Source: an uncultured Collinsella sp. | GTDB taxonomy: Bacteria; Actinomycetota; Coriobacteriia; Coriobacteriales; Coriobacteriaceae | Assembly: GCA_958346935.1 (NCBI GenBank) | Contig: CATVTM010000096.1 | Location: 1 to 6,464, forward strand | DNA: 6,464 bases | Reading direction: 5' to 3' | The notes under the pieces: generated by a model | Seen by the model: only the letters and a program-made list of their open reading frames with translations | Databases searched by the model: none | Told to the model about the DNA's origin: nothing | Shown: positions 1 to 5,550 of the stretch, piece by piece | How positions within the stretch are numbered: position 1 is the first letter of the stretch | How the letters are laid out: every line of letters starts with the position of its first letter | Translations under genes and position numbers: made by a program

Positions 1-1
1 C

Positions 2-706
2 GTGACTCGAACCATAGACATCCCAACGTTTCAGGCGGCAGTCGTGCGCAACTGCTCCCCCACGCTCGCAGGCATTAAGCCGGCATCGCTCTTTACCTAT
101 CCAGGCACCTACGCCCACCAGGACGGCACGTCCGCAACCGGGGCAATTGCAGAGCGCCGAGCCCGTCTGCTCAACGTTATCGCCCAGTGTAATCGCGAAC
201 TCGACCCACTCGGCATCCACCTGAGCGTTTTGGTCTGGCGGCCTTGCGGGGCACTCGTGTACGTGTACCGACCCAAAAGCCTCGCCACGTACTTCACGGA
301 CCCCCGTGCCAAGGCGGCGCTCGCCAAGGAAGGCTACGACACGAGTGACCTCTCGACATGCCTCGTGCATCTAGCATCACGCATCACGCTCGCAAGCAAT
401 AACGCCGCGGAATGCGCGTGTAGCCCGGCTCGATGCGCGCTGGCCCAGCAAGCCCGCTGCGGCAACGACTGCACCTGCGAGTTTCCGCACGAAATAGGCT
501 ACTTCCTGGGATACCCCTACGACGACGTGCACGAGTTTATCGTCCAACGAGGCGAGAACTACAAGGTCTTTGGGGCCTGGAAGGTCTACACCAACGTCGA
601 GCAGGCGCTAGCGACGTTTGACGCCTACCGCGCCTGCACCCAATACCTCACCTTTGTCTATCAGCAGGGCTGCAGCTTGGCACAACTTGCCCAGGCGACC
701 CGATAG
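2..706 (+). CDS. DUF3793 family protein with a cysteine-rich insert
   Basis: Function unknown. I recognise the DUF3793 family from two landmarks: an N-terminal NCSPTLAGIKPASLF segment (residues 17-31) and a C-terminal block at residues 161-202 beginning FPHEIGYFLGYP and continuing through GENYKVFGAWKVY. The 234-residue protein starts with GTG at the very edge of the window. About 17 residues precede the conserved Cys-Ser-Pro, which fits a full-length N-terminus, but no ribosome site can be seen and a start further upstream is possible. No signal peptide or membrane segment is evident, so it is probably cytoplasmic. Between the two family blocks lies a cysteine cluster, C138, C140, C145, C153, C157 and C159, spaced C-x-C-x4-C-x7-C-x3-C-x-C. 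There are 12 cysteines in all. It lies 46 bases before a flavodoxin on the same strand, so a shared transcript and a redox or metal-linked role are plausible but inferred. Confidence 0.85.
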   Translation: MTRTIDIPTFQAAVVRNCSPTLAGIKPASLFTYPGTYAHQDGTSATGAIAERRARLLNVIAQCNRELDPLGIHLSVLVWRPCGALVYVYRPKSLATYFTDPRAKAALAKEGYDTSDLSTCLVHLASRITLASNNAAECACSPARCALAQQARCGNDCTCEFPHEIGYFLGYPYDDVHEFIVQRGENYKVFGAWKVYTNVEQALATFDAYRACTQYLTFVYQQGCSLAQLAQATR

Positions 707-752
707 AGCATACAAGCCGCGGCAACGCGCCGCACAACCGAAAGGACAAAAC

Positions 753-1172
753 ATGAGCAAGATCGCCGTTGTCTATTGGAGCGGCACGGGCAATACCGAG
801 GCCATGGCAAATCTCGTCGCCGAGGGCGCCACGTCCGCTGGCGCCGAGACCGAGGTCATCCCCTGCGCCGACTTCTCCGCAGATAAGGTAGCCGGCTATG
901 ATGCCTTCGCTTTCGGCTGCCCCGCCATGGGCTCCGAGGAGCTCGAGTACGATGAGTTCCAGCCCATGTGGGACGAGGTCAAGGAGACTCTCGGCGACAA
1001 GAAGGTCGTCCTCTTTGGCTCCTATTCGTGGGCCGAGGGCGAGTGGATGGACAACTGGAAGGCCGACGCCGACGAGGCGGGCGTCAATGTGGTGGACTCC
1101 ACCATCTGCTACGACGCGCCTGACGACGAGGGCGAGACCGCTTGCCGCGCCCTCGGGGCCGAGCTGGCATAA
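753..1172 (+). CDS. Short-chain flavodoxin
   Basis: A cytoplasmic FMN-binding one-electron carrier of 139 residues, the normal size for short-chain flavodoxins. The phosphate-binding loop is SGTGNTEAMA at residues 10-19. The second FMN loop is GCPAMGSEELE at 55-65, and the third, aromatic loop is GSYSWAEGEW at 89-98. This combination strongly resembles the clostridial and Megasphaera elsdenii type from memory. The start is the ATG at 753, because AAAGGA (741-746) sits six bases upstream and the flavodoxin fold begins at once with MSKIAVVYWSG. A longer in-frame reading from 618 would add residues with no family match and overlap the upstream gene. A small GC hairpin (719-733, stem GCGGC/GCCGC) lies just before the ribosome site and could tune translation. 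Flavodoxins often replace ferredoxin under low iron, but no iron-responsive site is visible here. The gene is probably co-transcribed with the upstream DUF3793 gene. Confidence 0.95.
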   Translation: MSKIAVVYWSGTGNTEAMANLVAEGATSAGAETEVIPCADFSADKVAGYDAFAFGCPAMGSEELEYDEFQPMWDEVKETLGDKKVVLFGSYSWAEGEWMDNWKADADEAGVNVVDSTICYDAPDDEGETACRALGAELA

Positions 1173-1222
1173 CGAGCCCGGGGCCTCCAAGAGAGCTCAC
1201 ATCGAAACGCATCCCCATCCCT

Positions 1223-1267
1223 ACAAAAGAGCGGGAGCTGGATTCATGTCCAGCCCCCGCTCTTTGT
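1223..1267. terminator. Bidirectional rho-independent terminator between convergent genes
   Basis: The left arm (1223-1242) and right arm (1249-1267) pair over about 19 bases with one bulged A and one A-C mismatch, around the loop TTCATG. The core is GAGCGGG..GCTGGA paired with TCCAGC..CCGCTC. The stem is flanked by AAAA on the left and TTT on the right, so it can end transcripts from both directions. It lies 50 bases after the flavodoxin stop and 21 bases after the ATPase stop. Confidence 0.85.
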
Positions 1268-1288
1268 AACGACAGTTATGACAACCGC

Positions 1289-2041
1289 CTACGAGATATT
1301 GCCCAAGAACGCCTTGGTGCGCTCGCTCTTCGGATGGTCGAAGACCTCGCTCGGCGTACCCTCTTCCACGATAACGCCGCCGTCCATAAAGACGACGCGG
1401 TCGGCGACATCGCGGGCAAAGCCCATCTCGTGCGTCACGACGATCATGGTCATGCCGTCGCGCGCCAAGTCGCGCATGACGCCCAGGACGTCGCGCACGA
1501 GCTCGGGGTCGAGCGCCGAGGTGGCCTCGTCAAAGAGCATGACGTGCGGGTTCATCGACAGGGCGCGGGCGATGGCAACGCGCTGCTGCTGGCCGCCCGA
1601 GAGCTGGCTCGGCATAAAGTCGATACGCTCGGCAAGACCGACCTTGGTCAGCTCCTCGACGGCAATCTTCTCGGCCTCTTCCTTGCTGCGCTTGAGCACC
1701 TTCTGCTGCGCAAGCATGACGTTCTTTTTGACTGACAGGTGCGGGAACAAATTGAACTGCTGGAACACCATACCCAGATGCGTGCGCACCTTGTTAAGGT
1801 CGACGCCCTTGGCGCACACGTCCACACCCTCAACGACAATCGAGCCACTCGTGGGATGCTCAAGACGGTTGATGCAGCGAAGCATCGTCGACTTACCCGA
1901 GCCCGAGGGACCCAAAACTACGACGACCTCGCCCTTATGCACATCCAGATCGATATCTCGCAGAACGACGTTATCGCCAAAGGCTTTCTGGAGGTTCTTG
2001 ATACTGACGACAACCTCGTTCGAGTTATTGGTTTCGCTCAT
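1289..2041 (-). CDS. Polar amino-acid ABC transporter ATP-binding protein (GlnQ/HisP family)
   Basis: The cytoplasmic ATPase that powers the importer encoded upstream; it should act as a dimer on the permease. The 250-residue length is normal for the GlnQ/HisP family. All motifs are intact: Walker A GPSGSGKST (44-52), Q-loop MVFQQFNLFPH (91-101), ABC signature LSGGQQQR (147-154), Walker B VMLFDE (167-172), D-loop SALDPE (175-180) and switch His204. The FQQFNLFPH loop is characteristic of polar amino-acid importers. The start is an ATG at 2041 preceded by an excellent AAGGAGGT six bases away. This ribosome site begins on the permease stop codon and the gap between the two genes is only 12 bases, so translation is probably coupled. 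The exact amino acid cannot be told from the ATPase. No C-terminal regulatory domain of the MetN type is present. Confidence 0.96.
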   Translation of the reverse strand: MSETNNSNEVVVSIKNLQKAFGDNVVLRDIDLDVHKGEVVVVLGPSGSGKSTMLRCINRLEHPTSGSIVVEGVDVCAKGVDLNKVRTHLGMVFQQFNLFPHLSVKKNVMLAQQKVLKRSKEEAEKIAVEELTKVGLAERIDFMPSQLSGGQQQRVAIARALSMNPHVMLFDEATSALDPELVRDVLGVMRDLARDGMTMIVVTHEMGFARDVADRVVFMDGGVIVEEGTPSEVFDHPKSERTKAFLGNIS

Positions 2042-2047
2042 GATAGG

Positions 2048-2056
2048 ACCTCCTTA
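2048..2056 (-). promoter_or_regulatory. Ribosome binding site of the ATPase gene, overlapping the permease stop
   Basis: On the - strand TAAGGAGGT serves both as the TAA stop of the permease and as a near-perfect Shine-Dalgarno site. It is followed by six bases and the ATG. The arrangement points to translational coupling of the membrane and ATPase subunits. Confidence 0.8.
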
Positions 2057-3415
2057 CAGACCGGCGATGTGATCGGCGGGCGTCGCGACAACCTGTCCGG
2101 CGCTCTTGGCGGGACGCTTCTTCTTGGTCTCGGCCGTGCCTAAAAGCCTTGCCTCAAGACCGCTCACCAAGCGAGCGAGCGGCAGGGTGATGACCAGATA
2201 GAACAGGGCGGCAACCACGTACGGTGTAATGGAGCCCGTCGTGGCCACGATGGTGCGGGCGTTCATGACGATCTCGACCACGCCCACAGCCGCGAGCAGC
2301 GACGTATCCTTGTAAAGCAGGATAAATTCACTGGTCAGCGTAGGCAGGACATTACGGAACGTCTGCGGAATCATGACATAGAGCAGCGTCTGGAACGCGT
2401 TCATGCCCAGCGAACGCGCAGCCTCGTTCTGGCCCTTGGGGATCGACTGAATACCGGCGCGGAAGATCTCACACAGATACGCAGACGAGTTCATGGCCAT
2501 GACGATGACGCCGAGCACGTAGTCGTCCACCTTGACGCCGGCCAACGGCAGACCGAAGAACGCGATATAGATCTGCAGGAACGCCGGCGTACCGCGAATG
2601 ATATTCACATAGATACCGGCAAGGCAACGCAGGATGCGCGACTTGGAGATGCGCATGAGCGACAGGGCGAAACCAAAGGGAATTGCCAGCGGAAACGCCA
2701 CGAGCACGATCGAGAGCGACATGAGGAAGCCTTTGAAGACGATCGGCAGGCTCTGGACCAAAATGACCGGGTTCAGGAACAGGCGAAGGAACATGTTGGA
2801 ATTCCATGCCTCGACCCACGGCTGCTCCTTAAGGTCGGCCAGGAAGTTATCGAATGCCGTCACGCCCTTGATCTCCACCGACGGAATCTTGGAGATCTTC
2901 TTGGTCGAACCATCGGCCAAAGTGTAGGTGCCGCTAAAGGCCTCGTCGCCGCCCTCGACGGGGAAGGTCACGCCGTAGACCTCGACACGGAAATAACCGC
3001 CGGCGGGCGCCGTCTCACCAAAATCGATCTTGAGCGTCTGACCATCGACCTTGCACGTGGGCTTCATGGGCGTACGGTCCATAAGGTCATCGCCCGAGAG
3101 CATCGTCAGACGCGTGTCGTCCGCACCAAAGGTCGTGCCATCGACAAACGTCAGCGAAAGACCGCTCAGCTCCTCATCGGCATCGGCCTGGACCTCCCAG
3201 GTGATACGAGTCTCGGTGCCACCGACCACGTCGCTACCCGAACCGGTATTGGGTCGGGCGGTGATCTTTGCGGTCTCAAGTGCCTGAGCGGTCGAGGGCA
3301 CGCAGGCCCCCGCGCATACCAGGGCGAGCGCCACAGCCAGGGCACAGGCCAGCTTTTGGAGCATCAAGGGCAGTGGATGGCTCTTGCCCATGGCTCCTTG
3401 GTTCAATCGAGACAA
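2054..3415 (-). CDS. Amino-acid ABC transporter permease with an exported N-terminal domain
   Basis: Membrane subunit of the importer, 453 residues, about twice the 215-230 usual for HisM/GlnP permeases. Residues about 18-45 form a signal peptide: Lys21, a hydrophobic core, then STAQA with likely cleavage after Ala45. Residues about 46-185 form a beta-rich, acidic extracytoplasmic domain that I do not recognise. Residues about 222-420 are the permease proper, with roughly five membrane segments (near 225-250, 270-292, 298-316, 365-387 and 397-418). The ATPase-contacting EAA loop (316-351) contains EAARSLGMN at 331-339. A basic 27-residue tail ends the protein in the cytoplasm. With no second permease gene, it probably works as a homodimer. 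The start is TTG at 3415, with AGGAG five bases upstream. An ATG eight codons downstream (3391) has AAGGAG only two bases away, which is too close, but it cannot be fully excluded. Both starts keep the signal peptide. Confidence 0.9.
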   Translation of the reverse strand: MSRLNQGAMGKSHPLPLMLQKLACALAVALALVCAGACVPSTAQALETAKITARPNTGSGSDVVGGTETRITWEVQADADEELSGLSLTFVDGTTFGADDTRLTMLSGDDLMDRTPMKPTCKVDGQTLKIDFGETAPAGGYFRVEVYGVTFPVEGGDEAFSGTYTLADGSTKKISKIPSVEIKGVTAFDNFLADLKEQPWVEAWNSNMFLRLFLNPVILVQSLPIVFKGFLMSLSIVLVAFPLAIPFGFALSLMRISKSRILRCLAGIYVNIIRGTPAFLQIYIAFFGLPLAGVKVDDYVLGVIVMAMNSSAYLCEIFRAGIQSIPKGQNEAARSLGMNAFQTLLYVMIPQTFRNVLPTLTSEFILLYKDTSLLAAVGVVEIVMNARTIVATTGSITPYVVAALFYLVITLPLARLVSGLEARLLGTAETKKKRPAKSAGQVVATPADHIAGL

Positions 3416-3420
3416 GGTGG

Positions 3421-3425
3421 CTCCT
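3421..3425 (-). promoter_or_regulatory. Ribosome binding site supporting a TTG start for the permease
   Basis: AGGAG on the - strand, five bases before the TTG at 3413-3415. The competing in-frame ATG at 3389-3391 has its own AAGGAG, but only two bases separate them. Spacing therefore favours TTG. Confidence 0.55.
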
Positions 3426-3468
3426 AACGTTTAAGTTGCCGACATAACGGGGCGGGATGACGCCCATT

Positions 3469-3509
3469 CAAGAAACGCAAAGGCCCTCTCCGCCAAAACG
3501 GAAAGGGCC
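3469..3509 (-). terminator. Intercistronic hairpin / partial terminator between binding protein and permease genes
   Basis: Reading the - strand, GGCCCTTTCCG (3509-3499) pairs with CGGAGAGGGCC (3492-3482) around a six-base loop, with one mismatch. A broken T-rich run, TTTGCGTTTCTT, follows. It begins 22 bases after the binding-protein stop. A leaky terminator or 3' stabiliser here would let the binding protein accumulate above the membrane subunits, a common arrangement in ABC operons. No separate promoter for the permease is evident in the remaining bases before it. Confidence 0.65.
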
Positions 3510-3531
3510 CGCTTGCAATCAAGTGACTATT

Positions 3532-4392
3532 CTACTTGATGTTGTACTTAGCCATGAGGGCGTCAACGGTACCGTCGTCGGTCAGGTCCTTGATAGCCTG
3601 GTTGATGTCGTCCTTGAGCTTGGTATTGCCCTGGTTGATGGCGATGGCGTACTCCTCGCCGGTGCTGATCTGCTTGATGGTCTGGCAGGTGTTGAACTGC
3701 TCGGCGGTCAGCTGGCTGGCAACGGAGCGGTTGGTGACTACGGCGTCACCCTTATCGGACTGTAGGGCGCTGAAGCACTCGGTAGCGTCCTTATAGGGAA
3801 CGATCTTGGCCTTGGGGAAGTTCTCCTGAGCAAAGGCCTCGGCGGTCGAACCGGACTGAACGATGATCGTGGCGTCGGCATTGTTGAGCTTCTCGCTGTA
3901 GTTATCGGCCGTAATGTCGGTGTTATCGACCTTGGTCACGACAGCCTGATCGTCCATGTAGTAAGAGTCGGAGAAAGTGACTTCCTTCTCACGCTCGGGT
4001 GTGTCAGTGATAGCCGCAATGGCGACGTCGTACTTGGCGCCCGAAGCAACGCCGGGGACGAGCGTGTCGAAGTCGTTGTTGACGTACTCGACATCCAGAC
4101 CCAGCTTGTCACCGATAGCCTTGATGAGCTCAAGGTCAAAGCCCTGGTAGTCGCCGTTGTCATCCTTGTACTCAAACGGCGCGTACTCGGCAGAGGTGCC
4201 GACGGTGAGCGTACCGCCCTTGACGAGTGCATACTCCTTGGAGCCGTCGACCTTCTCGACCTTCGCGTTGTCAGAGCTGCTGGAACCGGCATCGGAACCA
4301 GAGGTGGCGTTGGACGAACCACAGCCCGTCAGTGCAAGAGCGAGCGCCATGGCGCCCGTGGCTGCAAACGCGCCAAGCTTCTTGAGCTTCAT
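3532..4392 (-). CDS. Family 3 amino-acid-binding lipoprotein of the ABC importer
   Basis: Extracellular solute-binding protein that captures the substrate and delivers it to the permease. Residues 1-24 are a lipoprotein signal: MKLKK, a hydrophobic stretch, then the lipobox LTGC with Cys24 as the lipid anchor. A Ser/Gly/Asp-rich linker runs to about 55, followed by a bilobed SBP_bac_3 domain (about 57-286) of typical size. Visible family landmarks are GTSAEYAPFEY (65-75), GFDLEL (84-89), and AITDTPER (127-134), whose Arg134 matches the carboxylate-binding Arg of GlnH and HisJ. The usual Asp contacting the amino group (GlnH motif DAVLHD) is Asn221 here (DAVVTN), which is unusual. The start is the ATG at 4392, because GAAGGAGA sits seven bases upstream and the signal peptide begins there. 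A reading from 4458 would add 22 unrelated residues and start inside the promoter. The transported amino acid is uncertain. Confidence 0.95.
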   Translation of the reverse strand: MKLKKLGAFAATGAMALALALTGCGSSNATSGSDAGSSSSDNAKVEKVDGSKEYALVKGGTLTVGTSAEYAPFEYKDDNGDYQGFDLELIKAIGDKLGLDVEYVNNDFDTLVPGVASGAKYDVAIAAITDTPEREKEVTFSDSYYMDDQAVVTKVDNTDITADNYSEKLNNADATIIVQSGSTAEAFAQENFPKAKIVPYKDATECFSALQSDKGDAVVTNRSVASQLTAEQFNTCQTIKQISTGEEYAIAINQGNTKLKDDINQAIKDLTDDGTVDALMAKYNIK

Positions 4393-4449
4393 AATCAGTC
4401 TCCTTCCAGTGACCCCGTTTGATTCAGAGGTCTGCAAAAACTGTTGGCT

Positions 4450-4478
4450 ATTATGCACCCGGAATTACAATTCTGCAA
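4450..4478 (-). promoter_or_regulatory. Probable sigma-70-type promoter of the importer operon
   Basis: On the - strand a -35 element TTGCAG (4478-4473) and a -10 element CATAAT (4455-4450, five of six matches to TATAAT) are separated by exactly 17 bases. Initiation would fall near 4443, giving a leader of about 50 bases before the binding-protein ATG. The -35 matches only its first three bases, so the promoter may be weak or need an activator. The spacer contains a perfect palindrome, listed separately. Confidence 0.55.
4462..4473. promoter_or_regulatory. Candidate operator palindrome inside the promoter spacer (ArgR-box-like)
   Basis: GAATT-AC-AATTC is a perfect inverted repeat lying almost wholly between the -35 and -10 elements; its last base overlaps the -35. 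A protein bound there would block RNA polymerase. The pattern GAAT-N4-ATTC matches the core of the ARG box recognised by arginine repressors, though the flanking T and A of that consensus are absent. Only one good box is seen, whereas ArgR sites are usually paired. A lone TGAAT half-site lies at 4510-4514. Assignment to ArgR is a guess. Confidence 0.35.
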
Positions 4479-4539
4479 TGAGAAAACTGATTGAAACAAA
4501 CCCATAACGTGAATGGAATACTCCACTTAGCAACAGTCA

Positions 4540-5406
4540 TTACTGCTGCAATGACCTTAACAGTTTGATTTCAGCTGCATAACCTGCAAGTTCGTTCGGC
4601 GTCTCCAAAATAAATGGAAGTGCACGCAAGCGGCTATTCGATACAATATTCTGCATAACCTGCATACCGCCGCCAAACTCTTCACTACCCAGGTAGCCCT
4701 TGCCGATGCACTCGTGGCGATCCTTATGGGCGCCGCAGGGGTTCTTGGAGTCATTGATATGCACGGCGCGCAAGCGCTCGATACCCACCACGCGGTCGAA
4801 CTCGTCGAGTACGCCGTCAAGATCATGGATGATGTCGTAGCCGGCATCGCTCACATGGCAGGTGTCCAAACAAACGCCCAGCTTATCGGACAGCTCTGGG
4901 CACTTGGCGGCAACGCCCTCGATAATGCGCGCCAGTTCTTCAAAGCTACGGCCCACCTCGGTGCCCTTGCCCGCCATGGTCTCAAGCAATACCGTCGTCT
5001 GCTGTCCCTCAAACATCACCTGGCACAGCGTGTCGACAATCATCTGAATGCCGGCGTCTGCCCCCTGTCCCACATGCGCACCGGGATGGAAGTTGTAGTA
5101 GTTGCCGGGCAGTGCTTCCAGACGCTGCAAATCTTCCGCCATAGCCTCCAAGGCAAACTCCCGCGCCCGCTCCTTAGCGGAGCAGGGGTTATAGGTATAC
5201 GGGGCATGCGCCACCAGCGGTCCAAAGTCGTTTTGCGCCATAAGCTCGCGCAGAGCCGCCACGTCATCCATGTCAAGGTCTTTTGCCTTGCCACCGCGCG
5301 GGTTGCGCGTAAAGAACGCAAAGGTATTGGCACCAATGGACAACGCCGTCTCCCCCATTGCCCGATAGCCCTTCGTCGTCGAAAGATGACACCCGATCGT
5401 CAGCAT
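4540..5406 (-). CDS. nfo: Endonuclease IV (AP endonuclease)
   Basis: DNA repair enzyme that cuts the backbone 5' of abasic sites and removes blocked 3' ends in base-excision repair. The 288-residue length is close to E. coli Nfo (285). It is a TIM barrel with a trinuclear zinc site, and all nine expected metal ligands can be placed: His67 (AHAPY), His107 (NFHPG), Glu142 (LLETMAG), Asp181 and His184 (LDTCH), His216 (HINDS), Asp229 and His231 (HKDRHE) and Glu268 (ILETP). It should be active. I chose the ATG at 5406, giving the family-typical MLTIGCHLST, because the SD-like GGGGGAG lies six bases upstream. A TTG two codons earlier (5412) directly abuts that SD and is unlikely. The gene lies 144 bases after the oxidoreductase stop, with a large inverted repeat just before its ribosome site. 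No consensus promoter was found. Confidence 0.96.
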   Translation of the reverse strand: MLTIGCHLSTTKGYRAMGETALSIGANTFAFFTRNPRGGKAKDLDMDDVAALRELMAQNDFGPLVAHAPYTYNPCSAKERAREFALEAMAEDLQRLEALPGNYYNFHPGAHVGQGADAGIQMIVDTLCQVMFEGQQTTVLLETMAGKGTEVGRSFEELARIIEGVAAKCPELSDKLGVCLDTCHVSDAGYDIIHDLDGVLDEFDRVVGIERLRAVHINDSKNPCGAHKDRHECIGKGYLGSEEFGGGMQVMQNIVSNSRLRALPFILETPNELAGYAAEIKLLRSLQQ

Positions 5407-5426
5407 CTCCAACTCCCCCTCATCAG

Positions 5427-5489
5427 TTGCGGTGAAATACGGTCTATTGGTGCCTTATTTTGGCGCAAACAGACCGTATTCCACCGCAA
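5427..5489. repeat. Long imperfect inverted repeat upstream of nfo
   Basis: Two 19-base arms, 5427-5445 (TTGCGGTGAAATACGGTCT) and 5471-5489, are inverted copies matching at 18 of 19 positions. The 25-base middle can itself fold (TTGGTGCC with GGCGCAA, one bulge and one wobble). Each arm carries two CGGT words ten bases apart, about one helical turn, and the arms are centred 44 bases apart. The repeat ends six bases before the nfo Shine-Dalgarno. It lacks a T run on the nfo side, so it does not look like a terminator. It may be an operator pair, an mRNA structure, or a dispersed genomic palindrome. Confidence 0.75.
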
Positions 5490-5490
5490 G

Positions 5491-5531
5491 ATATAAAAGG
5501 GGCATCAGGGGCACGGTCCGCCGAGCCCCCT
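5491..5531 (-). terminator. Possible terminator of the oxidoreductase gene
   Basis: On the - strand AGGGGGCTCGG (5531-5521) pairs with CCGTGCCCCT (5516-5507) around the loop CGGA, with one bulge and one mismatch. TTTTATAT follows at 5498-5491. An alternative pairing uses the second GCCCCTTTT, which would bring the stem directly up to the T run. The hairpin begins 20 bases after the oxidoreductase stop. If it works, nfo needs its own promoter between here and 5427. Confidence 0.5.
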
Positions 5532-5550
5532 TGAGCACCAGCACCGCAGC

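Noticed and set aside
648..1190. A 180-codon open frame on the - strand across the flavodoxin
   Set aside because: It is antisense to a clear flavodoxin, has no recognisable domain and no supported start.
1278..2072. A 264-codon open frame on the + strand antisense to the ATPase gene
   Set aside because: The opposite strand encodes a complete ABC ATPase with all motifs in order. The + strand translation is low-complexity Ser/Thr/Arg-rich with no family features, typical of a shadow frame in GC-rich DNA.
2858..3280. The extra domain of the permease being a fused solute-binding domain
   Set aside because: It is about 140 residues, lacks the family 3 landmarks (the Y-P-F segment, T-x-x-R and the DAVxxD motif), and a full binding protein is encoded just upstream.
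4393..4458. An N-terminal extension of the binding protein starting at 4458
   Set aside because: It would place residues ahead of a lipoprotein signal peptide, overlaps the -10 element, and the ATG at 4392 has a well-spaced GAAGGAGA.
4509..4526. Short palindrome TGGA-GTAT-TCCA (- strand) upstream of the importer promoter
   Set aside because: A four-base-arm palindrome is expected by chance in a region this size, and it does not match the promoter palindrome well enough to be a second operator.
4534..4557. Small hairpin overlapping the nfo stop codon (GTCATT paired with AATGAC)
   Set aside because: Only a six-base AT-rich stem with no T run after it; too weak to call a terminator.
4714..5496. 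A 260-codon open frame on the + strand antisense to nfo
   Set aside because: nfo on the - strand has all nine metal ligands. The antisense product shows no recognisable domain and runs into the inverted repeat.
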